Assembly (NCBI GenBank): GCA_963921825.1
Contig: OY997588.1
Coordinates: 131,533,203-131,597,202 of the forward strand
Direction of reading: 5' to 3'
DNA length: 64,000 nucleotides
DNA from: Erodium maritimum
Taxonomy: Eukaryota; Streptophyta; Magnoliopsida; Geraniales; Geraniaceae
How positions within the stretch are numbered: the first letter of the stretch is position 1; every line of letters begins with the position of its first letter. Both the position numbers and the translations under genes were made by a program. Below are positions 37,534 through 49,247 of this stretch, piece after piece. The notes beneath the pieces are model-generated. The model was not told the DNA's origin and did not search any database. It was given only the letters and a program-made list of their open reading frames with translations.

Positions 37534-38156
37534 GTTTTTTTGATAGATGATGGTTTTATCAAAAGCTTTGAAAAAAAATATTACAGAGCATAATAGAAAG
37601 CTAAAATGACATCCAAATAATAAAATGAAAAGAGACAAATCAAAGGAGAATTAACTCCTACGAGCAATAACTGAAGAAACGAGACAAAATGAATGAAAAA
37701 CTAGCCAAAGTGTGAAACTAACCCCTTCCAAAAGATCTCTAGCCATCTTGCAGATGATAAAAGAATGATGGTTCAACTTGATGAAAATAGAGTCCACGCC
37801 TTTTACTTGAGGCGTAAAACAAAAAAAATTCTTTGCAACCAAATATGCCAAAAAAACACACATAACAAACCTTAACCTAAGATTTCCACCAAATGGACTT
37901 TCCGTACCTCTCCAAGAAGAGATCATAACAATATAATCACCAGGCATGCCTAAAAGAAAGACCACCAGAGAAGAACTTTAGACCATAACAAAACAACATA
38001 GTCACGGTGTAGAAATAAATGGGAAGTATCTTCAAAGACCTGGGAACAAAAACTGCAGAGCATATCCTGTAAAGAAATACAGATACCTCGTTCCTCCAAC
38101 GTAAGATCTTCTCTTTTTCTCTGTAGAAACGAAGACAAAAGAAATCAAATCCTAGT
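37534..38156 (-). mobile_element. LINE ORF2 3' end
   Basis: Starts with a T run (reversed poly-A). The minus strand encodes the zf-RVT finger (DMLCSFCSQVFEDTSHLFLH) and the usual C-terminus to IARRS, split over two frames. Its far end is cut by solo LTR B, and the sequence beyond B does not continue ORF2, so the LINE was already 5'-truncated near here. Confidence 0.7.
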
Positions 38157-41105
38157 TGTAAGAACCGCCCCCGGTCGAACCGGTGAACTTGACGAAGTTT
38201 GACTTTCGGCCGAAAAAGTCAACCTATGACTCCGGGAGTCGTGCGGGACCTTTCCGGGGCCTAAAAAGCTTAGCCATTATCACGGTTAGCTTAGTTGGGC
38301 CATTTCCTTTCGTTTAACTGTAATATTGGAAAGGTCAAATTTTGGTCAAACCCAAACTTTATACCGACTAAAATGAATAATTTATTGTGCTGGATTTTAT
38401 TTAAGCTTTGGAGTGGTCCCCACATGGACATGTGTCCATGCTTGCTTGGGAGAGAAGACTTGTGTGTGTTTTGACCCTTTTACCCTTATTAGTGGTTTTG
38501 GGGAAAAGTTAAAGCAAAGGGGTATTTTGGGTATTATTTCTTCTAGGTTTTAAGCCCCATTTGGTGTCCATTTCAGCACAAATCCCTAGGCAGCCGAATT
38601 TAGAGAGAGGGTGGAGAGAGAGAGAGTGAAGTGTGAAGCTTGAAGGAGAAGAAAGGTGAGAAAAGAAGGATTTTTGGGCCATTTCTTCACCAAAGGGGCT
38701 TGATTCTTCCATTTTCTTCTTCTACTCATCATTTCCAAGGTGAGCTTCTAACCCCTCTTCGCTTTCATGGATTTTGGTTCATGGGGTTTGGAGAAAATTG
38801 ATGAAATTTGGTTGGGTTTGAGTATTGGTGTTTGGGATGACGAAGTTTTGGATGAAATTGAGATTAGATGTTGGTTTTAATTCGCATTTGTGCAGTTTTG
38901 ATGTTTACCCATGATGGGTTTTGAAGTAGAGATGTTTAGGGACTGTTTTGGAGCTTGGTGATGCTGGAAATGGAGGTTTTGGAGTGGTTTTCGCAGAATT
39001 CGAGTTGGGGAAGAAAAGGGAGAATCTGGTCTGGTTCGGCACGGAATGGGACCCGGAAGGGGCTACGTTCCGGCACGGCACGCGGCACGGAACGGGCCAG
39101 GTACCGGCACGGTACACAGCGCGGAACGGTCCTGACTCCGGCACGGTACCTCGCCCGGTCCGTGTTTGATTCCGGGCCGGACTGTGGTACGAGCCGGGTC
39201 AGGTTCCGGGCCTGATTTCCATAACTGTGGGCCATACTAATTGGGCCTAGTTCGGGTCCAAATTCGTTCCTTTGACCCTAGAGTTGTAATTAGAGCGTGT
39301 TTGGGTAGATTAATTTAAAGACCGTCTTTGTCTAGTTATTAATTTTAGTTTTGTTTCTGATCCAAGACCGTGGACCTGAGCTCGAAAGAAGAAGAAGACT
39401 TGGACCCGTGAGAAGACGGAGAGGAAGCTAGCCCGGACGTCAGCAGCTAGGAGTATTGTTCGTGGAAGACTTCGAGGTAGGGAAAGTACTAAACTCCTAA
39501 TTTAAGAAGGCTAATAGTATGCCTATAGGATAATTAATAACCAGACGAGTCTTAGTATGCATGTAGGATACAATTCACTAGAATAACTGCTTTCAATACT
39601 TGGGAAATTGTCGTGCTGGTAGAATAGTCGTGACGAGCCTTAAGATTGCTTGTGATTGCCTCACATGTCGTGTTTGCTTGGTCGTAGGTTAAACTAAGAG
39701 TCAAACTGAACCTGTTAATTGATTGGATGAATGCTTGAATGAATGCCTGAATGAATGTCTGAATGAATGATTGAATGAATGCTTGAATGAATGTTAGAGT
39801 GTAATTGATTGTGCCAAATGGTATGATCGGGTAAGTGATAGACCGATGGATCGTGGTTGGTAAGTATGTCGGTAAGTGTAATTGTTTATATGAATTCTTC
39901 GTGACGTGTTGTGGTAAGATTGTGGATTGCTAAGCTTTGGTTGTTCTACGACTGTTTAGTATGTTACGCTCTTGTGTGTGATCTAAGAGGAGTTGTGATC
40001 CGGTATGGTACCTACACCGAGGGGGTAAGCCGGTGTGGGGTAGTATCATAGCCGAGAGATTTTTTACCCTACGGGGATTGTTACTTGTGGTCCGGTATGG
40101 TACCTACACCGAGGGGGTAAGCCGGTGTGGGGTAGTATCATAGCCGATAGATTGTTTACCCTGCGGGGATGGTTACTTGTGGTCCGGTATAGTACCTACA
40201 CCGAGGGGGTAAGCCGGTGTGGGTAGTATCATAGCCGAGAGATTGATTACCCTGCGGGGATGGTTACTTGTTGCTTCACCCCGAGTGTATGCGTCCTGCG
40301 GGAGCATTCCGGGGAGGTTATCATGTTTCACCCCGATGATCTATGGTCCTTTGGGACATTTCCGATAATCCCGACGATATGTGTCCGTTCAGGGATGTTT
40401 CTGGTAGGTCCGACATATGTGTCTATTCTGGACCGAGGGGAAATCTGACATGACACAAAGACTATTTTGGATCGGAGTATTGTATCCGACATGACACAAG
40501 AACTAATTGTGGATCGAAGTATTGTGTTTTAGGTTATCGGCGTGGCATTTAAATGCTCTCTATTTAGTAGTTTTATCAAAGATTACATCGCCTTTCCTTC
40601 ATATTCTTAAATTATTGTTTTTCCCTTTAGCGTTGAATATTATTATTGTTATCTTTATCATAGCATCTTGTTGGTTAATCGTGTTAATTGTAAGCTGTGA
40701 CAGATTGTGTTAATTCAGTTTTATCATCAAAGTGGAGGTTGCTTTTACTTATTACTTTTTCCCTACTGAGCATAAGCTCACCCCTGTTTGTTTTATTTAC
40801 TGTTTGCACAGGCTTACTTGGTGAGTAGTTCCTAGAGTTGGGCTTGAGGCTCGGGAGCTTCTGGGAGACTCCGGGTGGAGTTGATGTTAGAGACGTATCT
40901 TCGTTTTTGTTTTGGACCTTATGTTTATTTTGCTATTTCTGAGCTTGACTCATAACTACGGTTTGGGACTTATCTTATCAAAGTTATTTGATCGGAACTC
41001 AATTTGGAGATTTCAAATTATTTAAGTTTACTTTTATCTTTATTATTTACTTATTAGTTTAATTCGCGCCTCGAGTCCGGGCAAAACCGGATTTGGGGCG
41101 TGACA
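38157..41105 (-). mobile_element. Long solo LTR (copy B)
   Basis: Runs from TGTAAGAACCG to GGGGCGTGACA, with perfect duplication CTAGT (38152-38156 and 41106-41110). Inner motif CTACTGAGCATAAGCTCACC near 40764. It has a GC-rich CGGCACGG zone near 39040-39200, GAATGAATGC-type short repeats near 39725-39790 and a 92-bp triplication near 40000-40275. Fossil without coding. Confidence 0.85.
40000..40275. repeat. Three tandem copies of a 92-bp unit in LTR B
   Basis: Each unit has CGGTATGGTACCTACACCGA, GGGGGTAAGCCGGTGTGG and TAGTATCATAGCCGA, starting at about 40001, 40093 and 40185. Confidence 0.85.
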
Positions 41106-41110
41106 CTAGT

Positions 41111-42403
41111 CGTCGCCGCCGTCGCCGACGGATCTCTCCCTTTTGTTTTTATTATTTTTTTTCATCTTTCCTTTCTCCTATGAAGTTGTCTAGTTATGCC
41201 CCTCAATTTAGGGTTGGCATAATCAAGCTTCAGTGTTGGATGAAGTAGATTTATGGGCTTCCCGTTTGGGTTAAGTCGTGTTATGGTATGCTCTTATGGC
41301 TGAAGTCGCTTTTCGGGCTGCCTTTTTAGGTGGAGTCATGGTGTTTTGATCTCTTGATGTTCTCCGAAGCCCAGAGCGATTGGATTCAGCGAGCAATATC
41401 GATGTAGCCACAGCCGGAGCATGCTCCGTCTTCCTTACCACATATAAACCCAATACCATCGCAGGGAGGGACATCTCAGGTGATCCTGACAAATCACGAT
41501 AGGTCGACCATACCAAAACGCCCAACTACGCAAGTTACGAGTTTCAGAAGAACTGGTATCTCAAGCTCTATATATAGTTTCGTACTTTCATCTTTGTGTT
41601 TATCTATTTTTTGTTTATGATGCAAAGTGGATTACTAATATAGATCCACGTTTTGATAAACGAACGGAATATTCTATTCTGTTAGTCATATGACACCATT
41701 TTCCGGTTAAGTGGAGAGTGAAATGAAGAAGTTGCTTGTACTTTTTAACCTTATGGATTGCATAGGAAGTAATAATTTTACCCTCTTTTAATAATAAATT
41801 AAATTTAGAAAATAATTGTAGATTATAAAAATTATTTTTAATAAAATTATTTTATAAAACTGAATAAGACAATGTGCTCTACCCTAACCGCCGATGTGAT
41901 AAGGGTCGCGCACTTTTAAGGGTTTTAAGGCGGACATTCAATATTGGTGTACCTTTTAGTTGTCGTTGTTATCCAATGTTTGTTTGGATCCTTTTTGCTT
42001 GTAGCCCCTAGGGCCTCTGAGGCAGTTGGAGCCGGGTTAGGTCCTACATGCGTCTAAGAGATTTTACGTTTGTTGGTCCTCACTGGGTTTGTATGCAAGA
42101 TGGGGCAAGATAGTCAAGTGATCCGGTCCGATCAGAGGTTGTGTGTAGAGGATTTGGAGACAATGGTGATTGGTGCACATATATCAGATCTGGACCGGTG
42201 ATGAGCCACACCCTTATGAAAGACACAATGTTGTGGACTGTAACACGAGTGTTACCGGCATAGGGAGTGTGAGGAAGACGATTGGAAGAGGTGGACAACG
42301 TTGGGTCGGTAAGCCTAAAGGAGCAGTTTTGGCCTTAGTACGCAGGAAATGTTTGCTAAGCAGACTCGTCGGGTCCATTAAGACACTTGTAGGGAAGTGA
42401 GAC
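41111..42403. repeat. Repeat-derived spacer, possible LINE-like remains near its right end
   Basis: AT-rich and GC-rich blocks with no intact gene. A plus frame at 42210-42400 (GRGGQRWVGKPKGAVLALVR) runs up to the target site of LTR C and could be the C-terminus of a retroelement protein, but I cannot assign it. Confidence 0.3.
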
Positions 42404-44997
42404 TGTAAGACCCGTTCCCGGGCGAACCGGTGGCTTTTCAAGCAAGTTTGACTTGCTATCGGAAAGTCAACCGATGACTCAAGAAGCCACTCGGGACTTT
42501 TCTGGAACCCAAACGACTTATCCATCATCACGGTTGGCTTAAGGGGAGAAATCCCTTTCATTTGATTATAATGTTGGAGAAAGTCAATTTTGGTCAAAAC
42601 GAGACTTTTTAATCGACTAAAAGCATTATTTTATTGTGCTGGAAATTATTTTGGAAAAATAAATAACCTACCTGGACACTTGTCCCTTTTTGGTTGGAAG
42701 GGAGAGAGGGGAGTGGTCTTGGACCATTATACCCTCCCAAAAGCTTCTACAAGGGATTCTAGCTCAAGGGCTTTTAGTCATTTGATACATCTAGGTATTA
42801 TTTGAGTTTGGAAGAGCAAAATCAACTCATTCTTGTGCTGTAGCCGAAATTTGGAGGAGGAGCAAGGGAGAAGAGCTCCCATGGAGCTTTGAAGAAGAAT
42901 CAAGGAAAAGGAGGCCACTTGAAGTCTTCATCTAGCCATCCCTTCTCAAAATCCTTACCATCTTCTTCATCTCACTCTTCTAGAGGTAATGGAACTCTCT
43001 AATCCTCATTTTCCTTCATCTCTTTTCTTGGGTTTTGGGTGAAATTGCTAGATGTTGTTGGGTTTGAGTAGAAATGGTGGGAGATGTTGTTGTTAAGGAG
43101 CTTTGTTGTGTTTTTGTGAGAAATCCTTAGTTTGTTGGATCTTTTAAGTTGGTTTTGATTTGATGAATCATTAGAAACTTGCTTATTTGTTGATTCCTAC
43201 CATGGGTAGAGGAGTATTGAAGGATTTGGACTGTCTTGGTCGTTGGAAGGGGTAAAATTTGGGGTTTGAAGTTGGTTTTTCGGAGAAAATGAGCTGGAGG
43301 TTGAAGAAGGGCGAAACTGCCCTGGTGCGCCACGGATCTGTGACGGATCCCGTGACGGGCGACGTCACGGCTCCGTGAGGGAGTCCGTGACGGCACTCGT
43401 CACGGCTCCGTGACGGTAACCGTGATGGTTGACGTCACGGATCCGTGACCAGGTCCGTGGCCGAGCAGGGTGGGGGCTTCTTTGAGGGTTTTTCACCTTG
43501 GTTGATCTTGGTTTTGAGCTGAACTTTGGAAGGGCTTTGGGGGTCTTTCTTGCTGTTTAAGTGGAGTCTAATTAACGTTTCTTTGTGTCCAAGACTTTGG
43601 GGATCGAGCTAGAGGAGCAAAGATCACGCCGGGACCCGAGTGAAGAACGGAGTGGTGACCACCGGGCTTATCATCAGAGTGTTGAGAGGAAGACCTCGAG
43701 GTAGGGAAAGTCTTAACCTCTCGTTTAAATGCTTAGTATGCATGCTAGGCTAATAAAATCGGAAAGGTCCTAGAAATGCCTATAGGATGCGAATAACTAG
43801 CATAATTGTCTTTCAATTACTAATAACCGGAAGTGTCTAGTGGTGAATGAATAGGATGCCAATCACTAGTGCAACTCGCTTTCAATACTTGGGAATTGTT
43901 TGACTGGTAGAGTGGCCTTGGCAAAGCCCTTGGATTAGTGCGTGTTAGGATCACATGCTTGGTTTTTGGTTGCTTAGTGGATAGGCTAAAGAGTCTAATG
44001 GAACTAGTTGAATTGCCTATTTGAATGCTCGATTGAAGGTTTGTATGATTGGTTGATTAAACTCCCGCTTGACTGTTGAATGTATTGGTTGGTTGCTTGT
44101 TTTACTTAAATGGTTGCTTGGAGCATCGAGTATGACTGGTTGTACCGAGCGGTGCAATCAGGTGATCGATGCCCCGATGAGTCGTGACAGGTAAGTGAAC
44201 GGTAAGTTGTGATTGTGTGATTCGTGTGTTTGATTATGTGATTCGTGTGTGGTATATTGTGGTGAAACGGTGATGCGTGAGGTAGGTGTGATAGTGGATT
44301 GGTGTTCGTTGGGATTGGATTACTTCGTGGTTCGGTTTGAGTGTGTTACTCAATTATGATCTGACTATTATTAAATTGCCCAAGTGTATGCTTCCTATGG
44401 GAGTAATACCTTGGTTCCCGAGGACATAAAATCCTTTGGAGACGTTTCTGAGAATCCCGATGATAAGCGCCCCGAAGGGTTGTTTCCGGTCGCCTCAATG
44501 ATATGCGTCTCCTCTGGATTTGAGGGAAAATCCGAGAGGACACATCATATGTGGATCGGAGGGTGGTGACTTCATGTGCCACGGCATTGGCTGGATTACC
44601 TATTACCATTGTTTGTTAAGAACTATCTTGTTGACTTTGCTGTTGATCTTAGTGCGTTAAAAGTCCACCTTGTTATGGATTTTCCCTACTGAGCGCAAGC
44701 TCACCCCTATGAGTTTATTGTTGTGTTTACAGGCTTGGTTGAGGAGTAGAGGCTCGGGAGCTTCTTGGTGTGGGTGTCTGTAGAGAATTCACTTTTGTTT
44801 TATTTCTGTTTGGAACAAACCTTGTGGAGGATTATTATTACACCCCTGGAGGGTTACCTATGTTTTAAACCGAATTTTGTGGATTTGAGTTTCATATTGG
44901 AGTTTTTCAGGAACTTATTGTTGAGTTATTGTCTTTTAAATCATGTTTTGCTAGTCATGCCTCGAGTCCGGGCAAGAACCGGATTTGGGGCGTGACA
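42404..44997 (-). mobile_element. Long solo LTR (copy C)
   Basis: Runs from TGTAAGACCCG to GGGGCGTGACA, with the near-identical 5-bp flanks GAGAC (42399-42403) and AAGAC (44998-45002). Inner motif CTACTGAGCGCAAGCTCACC near 44685. Its GC-rich zone at 43320-43460 is made of repeated GTGACGG / CCGTCAC palindromes, unlike the CGGCACGG type of A and B. Fossil without coding. Confidence 0.82.
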
Positions 44998-45002
44998 AAG
45001 AC

Positions 45003-45900
45003 ATTTGTGAGAAGGAACGTCTCATCCATTCCGAGATTGGTTTCAACCAATCATCCTCCTCTGTCACTTTACGAGCACCTCCTCGATCAGCAGTTGCACT
45101 CCTCTCATAATCTTATGAGTCCTCCAAATAGGACTAAGACGTGCAACTGGCATCCTAGCTTAACCCAAATCGAGACGTAGTTGGGATGTTTTAGGCCTCA
45201 ACGTTTCACCAAGATAAGATCTTAGTTTGTTCAACACGAAGCATTATATGTCGATTTTATCCACTAGACAAGAGCGATGAGTTTACACATACTATAATAT
45301 GCTCGAAGGGGATCGATTGGCTCGACGTCTTGATTCACCGAGGGTAACTCGACCTGTGGTGTCGTGGAACGATACACCATCTTAACGTCCCACCCCAGAT
45401 GCCAAATCCTCGAACCGGATATGTCCAGAGCTTTTTGCAACTGTTGACATCTGGTAACAGTCCTACGGAAGACGACGACTAAGGGGAAAAAGGAGAATCA
45501 TACTTGACGTCATTGGAGAGGAGGCATCCAAAACCTAGTTCTCGATGGATGCCCATGACTCTCCCTAATGCTAAACAGATGTACTTATATCTCATCATGA
45601 GAAGATAAGCTTGACAGCGTCAGAGATTAAAAGATCATCCATGGAAATAAAAAGATAGGACATGTTAGTCTTTTGATTTAATACTAAATCTTTTAATTAT
45701 TTTGAATTTATAGACAAACAAGACATGAGGATTGTGATGAGGTGGAGCAGCTTCATCATGAGGATGAATCGTGGCCCTCCATTTGCAGATCGGCGACGCA
45801 TAATTTATACTCTGGAAGAACTTCATGATCATTCTATATAGTCCAGTCATCAAGATTACCAATCACATCAGCTAAAACCTTAGAGCACAAACTCTCTGAC
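45003..45900. repeat. Degenerate repeat DNA, no recognised gene
   Basis: Continues the host repeat of LTR C (short plus frame to 45180), followed by spacer up to the large inverted repeat. Confidence 0.3.
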
Positions 45901-45904
45901 CTAG

Positions 45905-48570
45905 CCGCCTAAGGCCATGACAACCATGGTTATTGCCATGGTTTCTGCTATGCCTCCTCTTCTTCTACTCGCATTCTATGATTTTGTTTTCAATAATTAC
46001 TCTGCGCCTCTTCCTGAGGATTTTGCAAAGGTTTTTCCTCTCGCGGCTCTGTTCGGCAATACCCCTGCAACTCCGATGGTTTGCGTTGATGTCGCCAATG
46101 CTGCGTCCGTCTCCCTGGCCGTCATCGTCGTCGTCTTTGAAGCCGTCACCGTCGCTGACTCCTACATCGCTTCCTCCCTCCCTCACCACTGACGACCATA
46201 TGTTCAGTTTCACATCAAAAGAAAAGTGTCACCTTCGGGGGACCCAGCGGTTTACATGCCATGTCTTGAACAGTGTTAGTTAGTTTTCCTTCACTTTTAT
46301 TTGGGTATTGGTTTTAGTTCTAAATCGCCTTTATGGCACCCCATTCAATACCGTCACTGACAGTTATAGTATGAAAAGAACTGATCCACATTTGTGGTGC
46401 TGTCTGTTCTTCGTGGTTAGAGATTTATTCTTGATGCACTTCGATGTAATGTGAATTCTGATCATTAATACAAAGTTGCATCGTTTTACTAAAAAAAATA
46501 GACAAACAAGACCTCCAAAAAAAACATTTGGGACTTATAATTTTTTATTTTGAAATTAAATCATCTTGATTTTAAGAAAATAATACCATGTATATATATA
46601 TATATATGGGAGCTTTCAAGTACAAACTCATCTTTAGATACGAAATACGAATTAATCCCAACTTTGGAATCACAGAATGCCCAAGGGCTGCGATTTCGTG
46701 TGGTTTATTTTTTTTCACCAAGTTTATTATTTTGATATTTCCTGCTTCGTTTCAACTCCGATTTAATTTTTTCTTGCGCCAATTTTTTTTTTTTCAAGAC
46801 CTATCTATCAAGTAACATATTGAATATGTTTTGAAGAAAAAAAACACGTACAAGCAAAAACACAAATTTTTAACCGTGCATTAATGTATGTGTTTGCAAC
46901 TGCATTTGTACGAATAAACTAATATTAATGTATGTGTAAGTTAATCTTAATTTATTAGCTTACACATATAAAACATACATTAAGGTTAAGCTTACATGTA
47001 CAAATACAGTTGCGAACACATACATTAAGGTTAATCATAACATATAGATGAAAATGGTAAATACTTACATTAAGTTCAACGTACACATACAAATGAAAAT
47101 AGTAAGAACATACATTAAATTTGGCGTACACATACAACTGAAACAACATGCATTAAGGTTGGCTTACACATACAAATGAAAATGGCAAGAACATATATTA
47201 AAAATTGCATAAACATACATTAAGTTTAGCGTACACATACAACTGAAAATTACAAAACATGCAGTTACAAAAATATATATACAAAAACATACATTACGAT
47301 TAGCTTACATATATAAATGCAGTTGCAAACACATACATTAATGTATGTTTACAAATTGTGTTATTGCTTGTACATGTCTTTTCTTGCTTCAAAACATATT
47401 CAAAATGCTACTTGATAGATAGATCTTGAAAAAAGAAAAAGTTTGGCGCAAGAAAAAATTAAATCGGAGTTGAAACGAAACGAGAAATATCAAAATAATA
47501 TACTTGGTGAAAAAAAATCCAACCTTGCATTATGCGATTACATGCGATTCCAAGGCCAAGATGGATTCATATTTCGTAAAAAATTTGGTGCTTCGTACCT
47601 GAATATTAACCTATATATATGTGTTTTTTTTTATTAGAATACCTTATATAAGTTTTGCACAATTCTTTTTAAATATCTTAAAATGAAACATTATATGTAT
47701 CTTGAATTTATAAAATAAATAAAACTTCAAAATATATTTGAGGTGGTAAATTATTTTTTCGTTAATTTTTTTCAGCGAAAGGTGCAATTCATTAATTTAA
47801 ATTCAAATACATCTGAGTACATCAAGAATAAATCTCTGACCACGAAGAACAAAAAAAGACACAACCGTGTCGCAGTTTTTTTCATACTATAATCGTCCCT
47901 GACGGTATTGGATGGGCCAACTAACACTGAGTTGGGATGCCGTATAGGCAAGGAAGGAAGACGAAGGTTGAGAAGGTGATACTGGAAGACCTGCTCCAAA
48001 AATTGGCCAAGGAACTCAACAGTATTAGTGGGAGGCAATACATGAATCGGGGTTCCCTCCCTGAAAAAATCACTGATTCTCTGTTCACTAGGCATTGAAC
48101 CTGGAAAGACAAACTCAAATAAAGTAAAAAGGATCTGCTCAAACAGCCAGATCCATAACCGTGAAAGGAGTCGAGACAGTTGCGGCGATGGAGGCCAGGG
48201 AGAAGGGCGCGCCGGCTGCGGCTACGGCTTCAGGGACGACTCTAGAGACGGTGGTGGCATCAGAGACGGCGACGAACCCATGGACGACGACGGTTTCACA
48301 GACGGCGGCGACAACATCAGGGACGACGACCTTAGAGGCATAATCCTCCAGAGTTGCAGAGGAGGGACTGAAATAGGTCGGGAGACGCTGCGTTGGTGGC
48401 GGAAGAAGATCAACGTTGCGGTGGCTAGAGGCTGCTCGGACGAAACTCTAACAGAAAAAACATTTGCAGGATCCCTAAGGAGGGCATGAGAGAGAAAATG
48501 CGTGGGGGAGAAAGCATAACTATAGCATAGGTTATAGTAAAAATCATGCCATAGCCATGAGTTTTAGGTG
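45905..48570. repeat. Large inverted repeat with tandem-repeat centre (foldback or TIR-rich element)
   Basis: The left arm (45905-46855) and right arm (47395-48570) match in reverse over their whole length. The inner arms share 36 identical bases (46746-46782 and about 47446-47482) containing AATTTTTTCTTGCGCCAA. Middle parts share ACCGTCA, TTATAGTATGAAAA and TTCTTCGTGGT followed by AGAGATTTATTCTTGATG (46350-46440 and about 47805-47915). The outermost parts are most diverged (ATTTTGCAAAGGTTTTTCC near 46020 and ATCCTGCAAATGTTTTTTC near 48470 in complement). Matching points share a common centre near 47120-47230. Open frames in the arms (45917-46283, 47772-48489) look accidental. AATACC lies outside both inner arms (46582-46587, 47639-47643). 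Foldback, Mutator-type element, or inverted duplication cannot be told apart by eye. Confidence 0.75.
46865..47375. repeat. Degenerate tandem array of roughly 45-50 bp units
   Basis: About ten copies of a unit like ACATACATTAAGGTTAGC plus TACACATACAAATGAAAAT fill the space between the arms. Units vary in length and sequence. Confidence 0.75.
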
Positions 48571-49247
48571 TTGCGATAGAAAAGTTTCTCCTAGAGTTTA
48601 AAGAGAGGGACGGAGAAATTTTTAGAACGGTTATTTTTGATTGGTTATTTATTTTTATTTTTTTGAAAAACATTTTTCGTTAATTTTAATTGTGCCCGAG
48701 AACGTAACCAACGTATAAGACCACCATCTGTAGAAAAATTCTCATTCTCATTCTCATTCTCATTCTCATTCAAAGTCAAAACTCAAAATGTATGTTATAA
48801 AATTAAGTAAAATAATAAAAAAAGAACAAGCGAGAAACTCTGTAAAGTGCAAATCTGAACAAAACACGTGAACAGCAGTATATATATAACCATTTGAATC
48901 TTTGTCTGATGGATCCCATCATTCAAAAGCCGAGGCACCTGGTCGGCTGGTCTTGTAATGGCGCGTGACTTATGATTCATCCGAGGCGCGCGTGAAGCTT
49001 TCACGCACAACACACATCGGCCATACGAGAGAGAAACGAACGAGACCTCCTACAATACAACATCTCATCCGGCCATTTTTCAAAAACCAAAATTTCGCAA
49101 CAAAACTAATCAGTACTTATTAAAATTAAAAAAAGCAAACAAACGAGATTTGATCGTTGTGCAAAGTTTGTGCAAACGAGATTAACATCTCTGTAGAAAT
49201 TAGAGATTAGATTGTTTATTCGTTCTGGTCCGGTAGCGGTGGAGGAG
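48571..49247. other. Upstream region of the TOM1/TOM3-like gene
   Basis: Contains a (CTCATT)n microsatellite at 48740-48770, a G-box CACGTG at 48865-48870 and TATATATATA at about 48878-48888, which may be promoter parts, then a leader of about 330 bases with no in-frame ATG before 49248. Confidence 0.4.

Noticed and set aside
45917-46192. Hydrophobic 91-codon plus frame that looks like a small membrane protein
   Set aside because: It lies in an arm of the large inverted repeat, and the matching arm does not preserve the frame.
46865-47375. Repeat array considered as CRISPR-like
   Set aside because: Units are degenerate and contiguous without unique spacers, in plant nuclear DNA.
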